This document shows, piece by piece, positions 1 to 12,584 of a stretch of 64,000 nucleotides of DNA. A program made the position numbers and the translations under genes. How positions within the stretch are numbered: the stretch's first letter is position 1; every line of letters begins with the position of its first letter. The stretch lies in assembly GCA_965153355.1 (NCBI GenBank), contig OZ231126.1:94364001-94428000 (forward strand), in the 5' to 3' direction. The notes beneath the pieces are model-generated. The model was not told the DNA's origin, searched no databases, and was given only the letters and a program-made list of their open reading frames with translations. This DNA is from Flaccisagitta enflata (taxonomy: Eukaryota; Chaetognatha; Sagittoidea; Aphragmophora).

Positions 1-586
1 TTTACAAACATGTATGTATCAGTATAAGACATCAAGTTCCAAACTTGTTCGAGAGGAATAAAGCATAAAGTATGCGTAGTACGAAAGAATGAGCAAAATG
101 CCAGTCGGCTTGATGCTAATGGTAGGAATACAACACAGATATTGTTGTTGTCTTTACCTTTATTGATGTTCTATTGGTTCGCCGCCTTTCTGTAAGCATT
201 CATATATGCCCTCGAATCCTGTTTCAGAATATTGAAAAATTCCATTGAAATATTCAGAACTTTGATAATCCAACAATCTTTTATGAGGAAATGAGGATTC
301 ATTGCTATCGCTATCACTACTATCATGGATATATTATTTTTTGTTTTGCTTTGTTTTGTTTTGTTTTTCGTTCTCGTTTTTTTGCAACAAAAATGAAATA
401 AAATCGTGAATAAATATGATAATATCTCTCTGTAGATTTGTGTCACCAACTATTCTTAATCTTTCCTTCATCCTTCCATCCTTCTTCCGACATATCTTAC
501 TGGTGACTTAGTGTATCAATCCTACTTTTGCTTGTACATCTTGCCTTGCCTCTTCCTCTTCTTATTTTTCCTCACTTCTAAATTCT
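1..586. other. AT-rich stretch without recognised feature
   Basis: No gene, RNA or repeat boundary was recognised. It holds short T-rich and TTTTG runs near 330-375. The only longer open frame (171-449, minus) is AT-driven and has no family resemblance. Confidence 0.5.
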
Positions 587-783
587 TAGTCGCGTGCTGC
601 GCGACTCAACACCCCGCTTTGTCGGTCCGTTGGTCCGTCCGTCCGTCGGTCCGTCACACTATACTTTTTCGGCATTTATGTTTTTTTTTGGCCATACCAC
701 TCCTGCCCAAATACTCCACTGACCTCAAATATGGCCCCTGCCCACCCGCACGCGACTAGGGTAGCCGTGTAGCCGGCCTTGTT
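587..783 (+). repeat. Hairpin-ended repeat, type A (complete)
   Basis: The head AGTCGCGTGCTGCGCGACT at 588 folds on itself. It is followed by the CCGCTTTGTC box, a CGTC-rich tract (about 620-655), a T run, then GCCCCTGCCCACCCGCACG and a third arm copy (GCACGCGACT). The end is GTAGCC...GGCCTTGTT. No coding capacity is seen. The end-to-end layout is shared with the copies at 12585, 42965 and 38464. Confidence 0.85.
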
Positions 784-923
784 CTTTTTTGGCCTCGTCC
801 TTCGCATTGTCCTCACATCTTAGACTAAAACGACCTCAAACCATTTTGGGGTCACCGACGAAACATAAAAAACATGAAAATGCATATAGAAACATAAAAG
901 TTCTAAATTATTTTGGAAGGAAA

Positions 924-925
<2 letters not shown>

Positions 926-1001
<76 letters not shown>
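926..1001. repeat. (GA)n microsatellite
   Basis: About 38 uninterrupted GA units. The open frames crossing it encode only RERERE or SLSLSL and are not genes. Confidence 0.97.
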
Positions 1002-1003
<2 letters not shown>

Positions 1004-1213
1004 GTTGGGTGTGGAGTAAGCAAGGGTGATCTGATCGGGATGGAAAGATGAAGAGAGATTGTGGCAAAAAGTGAAGTGAAAGAGGAGCAAGCAAAAGAAA
1101 AATTCATGGTTCGAACTTTTTCACATTTTATTTTACTCGGGTGCCATAAAACTGCCATAACGTTTGATGAGGGTTAGAAGGTCGTATCCCCAAACCCCTC
1201 CCATACCAGTCTT

Positions 1214-1214
<1 letters not shown>

Positions 1215-1292
<78 letters not shown>

Positions 1293-1311
1293 GTCTGTAT
1301 GTCTGCGTGCC

Positions 1312-1362
<51 letters not shown>

Positions 1363-1420
1363 TTGTCTGTCTGTTTGTCTGTCCGTCTTTCTGTTTGTCT
1401 GCCCGTCTGTCTGTCGCTCT
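1215..1420. repeat. Compound (CT)n-(TGTC)n microsatellite
   Basis: A CT run at 1215-1288 passes directly into a TGTC run (about 1305-1420) that decays through TTTGTC and CGTC variants. CT-to-CTGT compounds recur in the window, for example at 15028 and 40176 in the opposite sense. Confidence 0.95.
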
Positions 1421-1631
1421 CGCCCCCGCTCTCATCTTTTCTCTCTCCATTTGAGGAGGGCACTGAAGGCCGAATCCTCATCTGAAAATGCTCCTAAACC
1501 ACTCAAGGCAGAATTGGACTAGAGTGGTTACGATTTTCACAGTTACTTTTAATCAACATGGAAGCTTCAAAAATAGAATTTTCTTGGGCCCCTGATTGAT
1601 ACTTTATTTGCATCACTCTTCATCTTTTTTT

Positions 1632-1777
1632 TTCACGGACACGCGACTTTATAAGCCACTTTTTGGTTGTTGGTCCGTCGGTCTGTCTGTTGGTTGGTCC
1701 ATCACAAAGTTTTTTTTTAGGTTTTCTGCTCCTGCCTACCCGTCCGCGACTAATGCTGCCGTGTATACGGCCTTGTT
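1632..1777 (+). repeat. Hairpin-ended repeat, type D
   Basis: The head hairpin has lost most of its first arm, leaving GGACACGCGACT at about 1637. Then come TTTATAAG, a short GTC-rich tract, CTCCTGCCTACCCGTCCGCGACT (written here in parts: CTCCTGCCTACC, then GTCCGCGACT) and the tail GCCGTGTATACGGCCTTGTT. The internal arm GTCCGCGACT matches the type D copy at 27703. Confidence 0.7.
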
Positions 1778-2815
1778 CACATTATCTATTATTGTCAATT
1801 TTTGAAAATCTTATGATCAAAATTTATATTTTTGATTTTTTTCAAATGATCATTTATTTTGTTTATTTCTAAAAGTATCAAATGAAAAATGCATGCACGC
1901 ACGCAAAAAATTTCTTCATATCTAGACTATTTTTCATTCTCTTTTGTGGTATAATGTGATCATTTGAGGGACTGCGCTGATGATACAAATAACATGCAGA
2001 TCAATAAAGTTGCAAAGCATTGTGATATAGTCCATTATGGGTGCTAACGGTTGGCCAAGGGATGCTATTGATGTGTTGCTTAAATACAATAAAAGTGACC
2101 AGTCATGATAAGCCGGATATAGACCAAATGATTATTCAAAGCAGTAAACTAAAAATGCCAACTACACACATGTTCATGTTGTCTCACCATATCAATATCC
2201 TTGGTTATGTTGTAGTCTAAACTTTGTGGAGTGTCAACAAACTGAAAAAATTCATGGTCTTCAAATGACAAAAATGAGGGACCAACAAATGAAAAAAAAA
2301 CAAAAGGAACACAATGCGGTTAAAATTCTCATTATTGAGGCCGGAAGTAGAGGCATCAAAGGCGCTAATCATTCGACATTCATGACAAATCTTGAACGAT
2401 GTTTGTTTGACAGAAATTTTGAGGAACTAATACTTTGGCGTGCCAAATCATATTCTTTGTTATATCTGTCTTCATTTCCGTGCTTGCTTTTCACTTTATA
2501 GTTGTGTGCAGGCAACTCTTTTATCGCAATGTTGGTTTGACTGTCTAAGTCCATCACCATTAGCTTGGATTTGCTATTTTTATCACTGCCCCTGCCCAAC
2601 TGATGTAGATTTTTTTATTTCTTGACTATTTTTCATGATAGATTTTTATATCTTTTAAAAGAATTCAATAGTTCTTTCTTTAGAATTGGTGAAAAATGGT
2701 GTCAAAATAATGATAAAGCTAAACAGTGAAAACAAACAATAAATCAACCTTTTTTGTAAATCAGATAAACCAGTCTTTTAGAATCCCCCAGAGCCAGAAG
2801 AAATACATCAGAAAT
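1778..2815. other. Stretch without recognised gene
   Basis: AT-rich sequence. Open frames at 2226-2501 and 2369-2599 overlap on opposite strands, have no recognisable motif and are not preserved elsewhere in the window. I see no structured repeat here. Confidence 0.45.
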
Positions 2816-3072
2816 AAAAGATAATTTTGAACAATTTCCTTTCTGCATTTTTAGTCCCGGCGCTTTAAAATTAGAAATACTTGCCCAATCGAGCTCACAA
2901 TTAGAAGTCCAAATCAGCATATTGTTCTTCATTATTAGGACAGCGGTCCTAATTTTTCTCTTTCCCGTTTAGGAATGAACAAATTATGAAAAAAAGATCT
3001 GATAATCCTATCAGCAAGTGAATAAGGAGGTTATCTAGGCAACGAGTGTGGGAGCTTTTCCCCAATGGACTA
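2816..3072 (+). repeat. Dispersed repeat G, copy 1
   Basis: It starts near ATAATTTTGAACAATTTCCT and runs through TAGTCCCGGCG, CAGCATATTGTTCTTC and GGTTATCTAGGCAACGAGTG to GGAGCTTTTCCCCAATG. The same blocks occur in the same order at 45790-46037 with many substitutions. It is an old, non-coding interspersed repeat of unknown class. Confidence 0.75.
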
Positions 3073-3287
3073 AAAAACACTTTATTAGAAAATAAAAATA
3101 AAGGGTGTTCTGCTTCATTCCATTCAAGTCCGAATTCTAACTGAAGTTGTTGCAGTTTTAACTAGTCCAAAATTCGGCCTAAAATGGTTCCCCCCCTCCA
3201 GCTCTCTCTTTATCTCTTGTGCCACATGACTGCACTCACAGTCACGCACACTCGCACAGTTATCTCTTTATGTCTGTCTGTCTCTCT

Positions 3288-3428
<141 letters not shown>

Positions 3429-3768
3429 CTTTTGCGTCGTTTTTATTTATGAGTTGCGCGTGAACGATTCGTCAGGCAGTTTTGCCTTCACTGGACTCGT
3501 TAAAAATATTTGCTTACACACTCTTGTATATAAATAGACTTTTTACACGTTAAGTTAAGATGAGAGAAGAGTGATGGGGGAGCTATTGAGTAACTTGTAA
3601 AAGAATTGTCATTCCAGTTGCGAAAGTGAGCTGTGCTTCTTCCATCAACAAGCTGAACAGGCCTAGATTGGTTCCCCCAGGGTTAGTTATACAATGTTTG
3701 GGCAGGGACATGGAATTACTCAAGCACTGCCTTTGCACTGCCACTGCACTGCTATCATCTTTTACCCA

Positions 3769-4045
3769 GAATACCTTCTTCAATTTATCTTTTGCCCTGA
3801 TCACTTTCTTTGATTTATCTTTTGCCCAGATTACCTTCTTCAATTTATCTTTTGCCCAGATTACCTTCTTTGATATGTCGTTTGCCCAGATTACCTTATT
3901 CAATTTATCTTTTGCCCAGATCACCTTCTTCAATTTATCTTTTGCCCAGATCACCTTCTTCAATTTATCTTTTGCCCAGATTACCTTCTTCAATTTATCT
4001 TTTGCCCGGATTACCTTCTTTGATATGTCGTTTGCCCAGATTACC
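3769..4045. repeat. 30-bp minisatellite, about 9 units
   Basis: Tandem 30-bp units built on TTTGCCCAGATTACCTTCTT plus CAATTTATC, with a TTTGATATGTCG variant in two units. Because the unit is 3 x 10, it keeps frames open on both strands (3626-4111 plus, 3583-3993 minus). The decapeptide repeat is a consequence of the unit length and is not evidence of a gene. Confidence 0.93.
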
Positions 4046-4271
4046 CGCGACTTGTTTTTCTCCTTTTTGGTTCGTTTGTTTCATCGACTTATTTCTCGTT
4101 TGTTAATTTGACCAATACGAAACGCAACAAAGTTCAAACGGCATCGTTCATCTGAAGGTCAGAGAATGACCTTTGCAAGATCAAACCAAGGTCAATTCTA
4201 AAACGATTTTTAGAAAAACGGAAACTTCGTTTCATCAGTTTTTTTCCTGCGTCGTTGCCGTCTTCATCATC

Positions 4272-4542
<271 letters not shown>

Positions 4543-4944
4543 CAGTTCTTGGTGCTGCTGTTGTCCGTTTTTGTTTTTTGTTTTCGTTTTCGTTTTCATA
4601 TCAGTTGTTGACACCTTGTTCAACAGCTACGTGCTCATCTGCTTGCCACTACGTAAAGTAGGGTATGTGATGATGTATATAATCATATTGTACAGGTAAA
4701 GGTATAGGTATAGGTATAGATATGAATATCTCGTATCATCCACTTTCTGACGTTTTTCAACTCTGGTGCTCCTGTCATTGTCATTTGATTTAGATTGTTA
4801 TCCGTCTTTTCTAATTCTTATTTTCTCTAATTGTCATTGTCATCGTCAATGTCATTTTCATTGTCATTTTCGATGCTTTGTATTGGCCTTATCATTCATG
4901 GATCCCGTTCGCGGAGCTTTGAACAATCAACGCCTTTCCTCTTT

Positions 4945-5035
4945 TGTCATTGTCATTGTCATTGTCATTGTCATTGTCATTGTCATTGTCATTGTCATTG
5001 TCATTGTCATTGTCATTGTCATTGTCATTGTCATT
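4945..5035. repeat. (CATTGT)n hexanucleotide array
   Basis: About 15 units of TCATTG. It is flanked by an imperfect direct repeat of about 70 bp (GATCCCGTTC...GAACAATCAACGCC at 4900 and again at 5058), so the array may have grown inside a duplicated segment. Confidence 0.9.
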
Positions 5036-5224
5036 TGCGATGCCTTATCATTCATTGATCCCGTTCTCGTGGCTTCGAACAATCAACGCCCTTCTTCTTT
5101 TGTCTCTTTCAGTTCAAGGCCTCTTTATAAATTCGCGTTCAAGCAACTCTACTTTCGTCCACAGAATGCAGACTGTACACATCCAGAGGAGGAAGGCAGA
5201 GCCTGATGTCTTAAGCACCATTTT

Positions 5225-5607
5225 TAGTCGCGTGCACGCGACTCTACAACCCGCTTTGTCGGTCCGTCCGTCCGTCGGTCCATCCGTCCGTCCGTCCGTC
5301 CGTCCGTCCGTCCGTCCGTCCGTCGGTCCGTCACACTTTACTTTTTTGTACTATAACGTCAACTCTAAGGTCATTTTAAGTCATTTAAAGTCATTTATAG
5401 TTATTCTACGTCATTTTGAGTCATTCTAAGTCATTTTAAGTCATTTTAAGTTATTTTAAGTCATTTTTGGTCATTAGGTTTTTTTGTCATTTTAAGTCTA
5501 TTTTGGTCATTTTAGGTCATTCTAAGTCATTGAAAGTCATTCTAAGTCATTCTAAGTCATTCTTTGCCTGTAAGTCTCGCACGCGACTTATAGGTGTTGG
5601 CCTTGTT
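5225..5607 (+). repeat. Hairpin-ended repeat, type A, long form
   Basis: The head is the perfect 18-bp palindrome AGTCGCGTGCACGCGACT at 5226. A CGTC tract (5265-5325) and CACACTTTAC follow. The middle (5367-5563) is a decayed AGTCATTNTA array. The distal arm GCACGCGACTTATAGG and the tail GTTGGCCTTGTT close it. The same long form lies on the minus strand at 52286-52500. Confidence 0.83.
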
Positions 5608-6085
5608 AGGGTAAAACTATCTTTTACAAGAGTAATTCTGGCTCTGTTTTCAATTTTTTTATGATTTTAGGTTCGGAAAAATTTCCTATAAAGAAATTCT
5701 TCAGTTTCTTCATTTTCCCTCTAAAGAAATTCTTCAGTTTCTTCAGTTTCTTATGTTTGATTATATTTGCTCGTTAAAGTGTTGTTTAGGATTTAGTGAA
5801 CAGTTGATGAAGTATTCTTTGCAATACTCCATCAATAAAAAGATTGTGATTTCCTTTTCTTTTCTTTTTTGAAGTTTTCTGATAAAATTGGTTTTTGCAC
5901 GAACGCACGCACGCACAGGAAACTTAACATGTACACGTGAAAGAAAGAGCGTGTAAACTTTACACTATAAAAATGTCTTACGAGTTACTATGACGACAAA
6001 CTTGAGTGTGAACCTCCGCTCTCATTAGTTTGCACCAAGGTGGGCCTGGAAAGATGCGTAGCCATGGCTTTAGCAAGAAAACTTC
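5608..6085. other. AT-rich stretch without recognised feature
   Basis: It contains a local duplication (AAGAAATTCTTCAGTTTCTT near 5690 and 5722). No gene or RNA was recognised. Confidence 0.45.
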
Positions 6086-6109
6086 AAAAAAAAAAAAAAA
6101 AAAAAAAAG
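6086..6109. repeat. Poly-A run
   Basis: An A tract of about 23 bases followed by GAAGAAG. No retroposon body or target duplication was recognised around it. Confidence 0.8.
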
Positions 6110-6311
6110 AAGAAGAAAAGAGAGAAGAGAAAATGTATCCCACAATATCTCACGAGGCTTGAAACGATATTTATGACTTATTCTCATGCATATAGATACT
6201 TGTTACGCGCATGCATAAATTACGAAGGGGAATATGCAAATCACGTTCAAGCGGCCATCGCTTAGCTCTCCCTTTTGTATATTCTAATTTTCATTAAAGA
6301 AAAACAAACTG

Positions 6312-6314
<3 letters not shown>

Positions 6315-6406
<92 letters not shown>
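6315..6406. repeat. (GA)n microsatellite
   Basis: About 46 uninterrupted GA units. Confidence 0.97.
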
Positions 6407-6408
<2 letters not shown>

Positions 6409-6534
6409 CTAAGGAAAATCCCTTCATCCAAAAAGCAATAAATCTGAAAAATAAATCCCTAAAAATCTTTTTTCCTTCATTTTTTCTCCACTATCCCAAT
6501 TCTGTCTTGCGTCTTTCCTCCTCTTTGTCTAAAA

Positions 6535-6815
6535 TTATATTTTCCTTTTTTTCTCCTTTATTTATTTTCTATTATTTCTTTATCTTTTCTTCTTCTTCTT
6601 CTTCTTCTTCTTCTTCTTCTTCTTCTTCTTCTTCTTCTTCTTCTTCTTCTTCTTTACTTTTTCTTTTTCTTCTTCTTCTTCCTCTTCTTCATCTCCTTCT
6701 TCTCCTTCTATTTCTTCTTCCTGTGTTGTTCTTGTTGTTCTTGTTCTTGTTCTTGTTCTTGTTCTTAATATTGTTCTTCTTTTTCTTTTTCCTTTCCTTT
6801 TCCTTTTTCTTCTTT
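6535..6815. repeat. Pyrimidine-rich tract with (CTT)n core
   Basis: A nearly pure CTT core at 6588-6655, followed by TTCTTGTTC-type hexamer variants. The 160-codon open frame across it is Ser/Leu/Phe low complexity. Confidence 0.92.
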
Positions 6816-6899
6816 TGCGTCTCTGTATGTTTTATTATCGTCTGTCTATTTGCTTGTTTGCTTGTCAGTATATCTTCACTTTTATTTCAACTATATTTA

Positions 6900-6902
6900 A
6901 TC

Positions 6903-6962
<60 letters not shown>
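6900..6962. repeat. (CT)n microsatellite
   Basis: About 30 CT units with one CG interruption. Confidence 0.96.
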
Positions 6963-6966
<4 letters not shown>

Positions 6967-7185
6967 GTCCTGTAACTCTCACTGATTAATTTTCCTTTGT
7001 GGATTTCTAGAAATAGCCTATAGGGCATCGACTCTTTTGCAGTCCAACAAGGAAGTTTCCCTTTTCCAACTTTATTGAGCATAACAACAACCAAAACATA
7101 AAGCTGAAAGACTCATAGCAAAATATCACTGGTAAGCATCAGCGAGAGTGTGGAAGTATTCTAAGAACATTAAGAACAATATAAC

Positions 7186-7394
<209 letters not shown>

Positions 7395-7696
7395 TTGAAA
7401 GAAGAATTATTTCTATGGCTTCACGCACGTAAGGAGGCCAATTTGACTTACTATTGACTTTCATTCGATCGGCGTGTGAGATAATACCAGCAGACCACAA
7501 TAAGCACAATGAGCCAACTTTGTCTGTGCTGTAGCATTTCTAATTACATTCAGTCGACTTGATGAAAGTTACTGTGCGCCATTGTGTGCTGCTGTGCGCT
7601 GCTGTGTCACTCTTTTGCTCTGTCGGTTTGTCAGTCCCTTGGTCTGTCTCTTAGCTCAAAACTCTATCTGCTGGTCTATCGGTTGGTTATCAACCC

Positions 7697-7980
7697 TTTT
7701 TAGATGCGTCCGTCAGGAACGCATCTCTATAAGAGGGTCTGTCTGTCCGTCCAACAGTCCATCCATCCGTCCGTCTGTCTGTCCGTCCATCCGTCCATTA
7801 CGCCTGTGCAAAAACCGCATTTCTCAGCTGTTTTTGGCCACGGTGAGATCCTATACTGAAACAAATGATCAACCAACATGTTTTGAGAGCCTTTTCTCCC
7901 TGTCTGTTCATCCATCTGTCTCTCCAAATATGTCACATGATCAATACTAATAGAGACACAGCCCGGACGCATCATTGCAC
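7697..7980 (+). repeat. Hairpin-ended repeat, type C
   Basis: After a T run, the head AGATGCGT...ACGCATCT forms an 8-bp stem (7702-7727). Next is CTCTATAAGAGGG and a CCGTC-rich tract. A third arm copy, GGACGCATC, lies at 7965. The usual GGCCTTGTT tail was not found, so the right boundary is approximate. The arm differs from types A and B but is self-consistent at all three sites. Confidence 0.7.
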
Positions 7981-9330
7981 TGTGGGCTGAATTGTGCGCT
8001 AGGTGGCTCATTGGGGATCGACATTGCATCTTCTCCATTACATTGTCCCTTATAAAACATACAGAGTGAAAAACATTGATCTGCATATTTTCAGATGCTA
8101 TGAAACTATTTATACCCAGTATTGACTCATTTCTATTGAATTAAAATCTTTATGTGCTTAGAGTAAAACAGAAGAGAAATTTGAGAAAATCAAGTGAAAA
8201 ATACTGTTAAACTCTTACATTTAATATTTAGATTGTCTTATGTTTTGACCAAATCAATTAGATTCTTATCTTTGTTCAATAAGATTCCTTATTAAGGTGC
8301 TCCAAAAAAATGATTTTTTTGCTCATTTAGCTCATTTTGCTCATTTTTCTTCCAATCAAATATAGATTTTTACTTTTATCCAAATTCTTACTTGTCCATT
8401 TTAGGCCAAAAAAATCGCAATTTGTACAGGGAATGCAACTTGAGCCATAGCACTCTGGATTCAGGACCCTTGAACTACATTTTGGCATAGGTCGCTCATT
8501 GTGCATCCTTGTTCAATTTTTTTTATTTATAGGGTAATAAAAGCATGCAAATTAGGTCAAATATGTAGTAATAGTAGACTAATTTATTAGTGCTAAAAAT
8601 GTAAAAAATAATGATTTTCTATATTTTTCCAGACATGTAAACATTAATGAAGGAATCCAATCCGATATTGAAGATATCATGAGCTTTTTGTAATCTTAAC
8701 AGATAATCCAAAAAATTCATTGACTTTTCTTGAAATTCAGCATTTTTCGTAGTAATGTCCATTTAGGTCGCATTTTTTCACTCTAAATCACCATAAAACC
8801 TGTCATATCGAGCAAAAGCAAATGAAAAATCATCACATGACACGGGTTACAATATCAATGTGGAAAGGTCGGCAGTGGCATACACACCCCCCTCCACTCC
8901 CCTCCAAACACACTACACACAATTGCAACCGCGGATTCCTAAAAACGCATTTTCACACTTTTGGACTCGAGAACGACTGAGCAACCAACCAACAGCAATG
9001 GATGGACCAAAAAAGATGCAAACATGGAGCAAACTGAGTAAGGGAGCAAATAAAGTTATGATTGAACTCGCGTTTACTGACTCACTGCGTTATTTTGGCC
9101 ATATCGATTCCAGAGTGCAACCAGTTCGCATTCAGTTACGACATTTTAGGGTCGACTGCTGTCCCTCGTTCCAAGCTGCTGCAGCTTCTGCTGCTGTCGT
9201 GGCTGCCGCATTCTTCGCTGGTGCTGCGGTCCCTTTTTTTCGCAGTCAAGGCTTAGAAGAATACATCTGCCAGAAGTTTTTCACATTTTCTCATTGACAA
9301 AGTTGAGTAAGCAAAGATCACGGTGACAGC
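7981..9330. other. Stretch without recognised gene
   Basis: AT-rich to 8850. An open frame at 8860-9297 has no family signal and ends in an Ala-rich run; I do not call it a gene. GGGTTACAATATC at 8845 resembles the end of the type B copies and may be a relic. Confidence 0.45.
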
Positions 9331-9435
9331 GATGATGACAATGACGGTGATGACGACGATGACGACGACGATGATGACGTTGACGATGACGATGACGATA
9401 ACCGTGATGATGACGATGACCGCGATGACGATGAC

Positions 9436-9489
<54 letters not shown>

Positions 9490-9588
9490 AACCGTGATGA
9501 TGACGATGACCGCGATGACGATGACGACGACGACGATGATGATGATGATGACGATAACCGTGATGATAACGATCACCGCGATGACGAC

Positions 9589-9657
<69 letters not shown>

Positions 9658-9743
9658 CGTGATGATGACGATGACCGCGATGACGATGACGACGACGACG
9701 ATGATGATGATGAAGACGATAACCATGATGATAACGATCACCG

Positions 9744-9826
<83 letters not shown>

Positions 9827-9856
9827 ATGATGACGATGACGATGACGATGACGACA
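9331..9856. repeat. (GATGAC)n higher-order array
   Basis: A GAT/GAC array with a superimposed longer unit. The marker GATAACCGTGATGATGACG recurs near 9396, 9486 and 9551, with relatives near 9655 and 9717. It is open in several frames at once (MT-, RH- and VI-repeats), as expected from composition. Confidence 0.95.
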
Positions 9857-10054
9857 ATGAGATAATTTCATGCTCATAATCTCCACTGCATCACCGTATG
9901 CTGCCGTTTTTATTCCAAACAAGATTGGCCGACCACATAATTGATTCCGAAGAAAGGACCAAAAATCCCGACCCGAGGCCGAGTGTAGAGAATGTAGAAT
10001 GAAGGGAAAAAACGAAAACCAGCTCAATTTGCTCTCTTTTCTTTTCTTCCCTTT

Positions 10055-10259
10055 TTAGTCGCTTGCTGATCGATTCTATAAGATGCTGTTTCAGTTAGTC
10101 GGTCCCTCCGTCCGTCGGTAACGCGAAATTTGGGACGACGTGATATTGGCTGAGCATTGCTGCCCAAAAAGCAAAAATGGGACCAACCGACGGAAAGACG
10201 GACCGACCGATCGACCGACCGACATAGCGGGGACGCATAGTCGCGTAGCACGCGACTAA
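10055..10259. repeat. Two opposed type A heads
   Basis: A decayed head (TTTAGTCGCTTGC...) at 10057 faces an intact inverted head (AGTCGCGTAGCACGCGACT) at 10238, with GTCCGTC and GACGGAC tracts pointing inward. The usual GGCCTTGTT tail is missing on both sides. This looks like a head-to-head fusion or a snap-back derivative. Confidence 0.7.
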
Positions 10260-10349
10260 ATATGTTTTACATTAACCTTGGTTCACCAAGGATTGGAGAA
10301 AAAGAGAGGACTTTTGATTTCCATCCCGCTATCAATTTTCCGCTGTACA

Positions 10350-10588
10350 GGGCGTGTTTCTAGCGCGTTTCTAGCGCGTTTATCCCCATTGTTCGCGTTT
10401 GCAGCATGAATACATATTAAATGATTTCAACTGACCCACTAAGAAATGAGCGAAGTGGGTAAGCCAGCCCGTGAACATAGCTTAGCACTGCGGAGCGAAT
10501 GAACGAAGTGAGCGATGCGAGCGAATGACTGTTGCGAGAGACTGAGTGACCCTTTTTATACGCGATTGTCACGTATAGAAACTGGCCC
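10350..10588. repeat. Dispersed repeat H, copy 1
   Basis: It begins GGGCGTGTTTCTAG and ends near ATAGAAACTGGCCC, an imperfect terminal inverted repeat. The middle is a run of GAGCGAA-type motifs at roughly 7-11 bp spacing. Related copies lie at 14026, 43398 and 55921. Confidence 0.7.
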
Positions 10589-10916
10589 TCAGTCGCTCTC
10601 AGACTGTAAGTCACATTGTATGGGACTAATCACGTTAGTCCATCAAACGGTCAAAATGGTCAATCCCCAATCACGTGACAAATTGATCGACCCCATAATC
10701 AAGTGGACCATCTAGCGAGAGACTCTCTTGGTCACAGTCTGTGTGCTATGGACTCTGTATATATATGGACTCAGATCTGCAGCTTTGCGAGTTATGGGAG
10801 TCATCTGACCACACACGTGATGTCGTAATTGATGAGGAAATTTGATGCTTGGGCAAATCACATGCTACAGACTAAAACAGATCAATGCCGTACATTGTAG
10901 AGAACTTCTTATCTTT

Positions 10917-11088
10917 CTAGTCGCGTGCATGCGACTCTACACCCTGCTTTGTCCGTCCGTCCATCGGTTGGTCGGTCACACTTTACTTTTTTTATGATTT
11001 TTATTCTTGGACGTTACTGCTCTTGCCCAAATGGTCTTGTGATCTCAAATATGGCCCCTGCCCATCCGCACTGGTATCCGGCCTTGTT
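10917..11088 (+). repeat. Hairpin-ended repeat, type A, tail shortened
   Basis: The head AGTCGCGTGCATGCGACT is at 10919, followed by a short CGTC tract, CACACTTTAC and GCCCCTGCCCATCCGCAC, then directly TGGTATCCGGCCTTGTT. The distal arm is deleted after GCAC, so only two of the three arm copies remain. Confidence 0.8.
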
Positions 11089-11099
11089 CAATACAAAGT

Positions 11100-11228
11100 T
11101 AGTTATATGGCAAGACGTAGGGGGTTGGGCAGGAGCAGTACAGCAAAAAACTTTTTGCAATTTGAAAATATTTCCAACTGATGTACCAACCAACCAACAA
11201 AACAAGGTGTAGAATTGCGAGTTTGCGG
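11100..11228 (-). repeat. Hairpin-ended repeat, probable type D fragment
   Basis: GGTTGGGCAGGAGC-like sequence at 11130, CCAACCAACC near 11192, and AAGGTGTAGAATTGCGAG at about 11203 match the order seen in the type D copy at 27703. The head hairpin is degraded. Confidence 0.45.
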
Positions 11229-11849
11229 CTGAAAATTAATTAATTCATACATTTCTTAATTGTTTTATTTTGGTTATGTTTTTGAGGCTTTCCCAAATGA
11301 TCAATGAATATTACAGATGCATCGTTTACAATGCATAAACCTAAAAGAAAACATAGATGATATTCATGGTATAAATAAACAAACAAAGGTGAAAATTGTC
11401 GTGTTATCATTGAAGAAAACTCCCACTTTATTTTTTTTTAGTGTACCTATTTTTCAGCCTGTTTAACTGTCTCAAAGTCCTCATGTCTTTTTTTTTTTTT
11501 TCGTTTAGCTTTGCTTTTTCTAGATTGAACGGAAACATCCAAAAGAGAAAAAAACGATACAGCGTAAAAAAAAAAAAAAAGAAAGAGAAGTAAATTTTCA
11601 TGAGCCATCTGTTGAATTGGATTTTTTTTCTTTTTTGTTCGAGGTTTTAATGAAGTTTCTCCTTTTTTTTCAATTTCCAATGAACATTATCTTCAAAAAG
11701 TGATTTGGATGAAATATTGAATGAAAGGGAAAAACGATTTTGATAAACGAGTGGAAAACCAAAAAATAAAATTGCTTTTTGCTTTAATTCAGAAGAAGGA
11801 AAAATGGCAACAAATAGAACCAAAACATCATCAACATCTGCAAGGGGAG
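11229..11849. other. AT-rich stretch without recognised feature
   Basis: It contains T and A homopolymer runs (11485-11501, 11566-11581). No gene recognised. Confidence 0.45.
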
Positions 11850-11998
<149 letters not shown>

Positions 11999-12096
11999 GA
12001 TATTACTGTGTTCAAAGATTGACATTTCACGTGTAACCATATTTTTTCTGCACAATTTAGGTTAGGACCGCTGAATATGAAACAATTTGTCCCTAT

Positions 12097-12339
12097 TTTT
12101 AGTTGCGGACACGCAACTCTATAAGAGGCTTTGTCCGTCCGTCGGTCGGTCGGTCGGTCCGTCGGTTGGTCGGTCCGTCACGCTCGAGTTGAAAACGCGA
12201 GAAACGCGCATTTACGATGCTGCAGTTGTCAGTGAATGTGTGTGGGTGTATGTTAGTGTGTGGGAAGGGGGTTGGGGTGAGGCTGGGGGTTGGCTGCCCC
12301 TGCCCACCCGTCCGCAACGATATTGTGACCCCGCGTCAC
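12097..12339 (+). repeat. Hairpin-ended repeat, type B
   Basis: The head AGTTGCGGACACGCAACT is at 12101 (stem AGTTGCG/CGCAACT). Then CTCTATAAGAGGCTTTGTC, a CGTC/GGTC tract, CACGCTCGAGTTGAAAA, a GTGTGGG-rich insert, and CTGCCCACCC followed by the third arm GTCCGCAAC. This copy ends in GATATTGTGACCCCGCGTCA instead of GGCCTTGTT, as does the copy at 36718. Confidence 0.8.
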
Positions 12340-12584
12340 TTGCTGTCTGGAATCTGCGTAATTACGACTCGAGAGAGACAAAAAAATTGACAAAAATGAC
12401 TCATCGTTAAAATGTTAAAGTTGAGTGAGACTGAGGGAATATGTACTGAGCAGTTATGGAAAAAGATGATTATCATCTTCTGTTTTGATATGTGAAGAGT
12501 CAATGGTAATTGTTGTGTCCATTGATGCTGTAGCTTTTTTTATGCATGTTGAATGATTTAGAAAATTATATTTTTCATTGATAT

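Noticed and set aside
3583-4111. 161-codon plus and 136-codon minus frames with decapeptide repeats
   Set aside because: The 30-bp minisatellite unit is a multiple of three, so both strands stay open. No non-repeat coding flank.
8860-9297. 145-codon frame
   Set aside because: No motif, no supporting neighbours, and it ends in an Ala-rich stretch just before the GAT/GAC array.
9253-10027. 248-codon RH-repeat and 162-codon VI-repeat frames
   Set aside because: They are readings of the GAT/GAC array in different frames.
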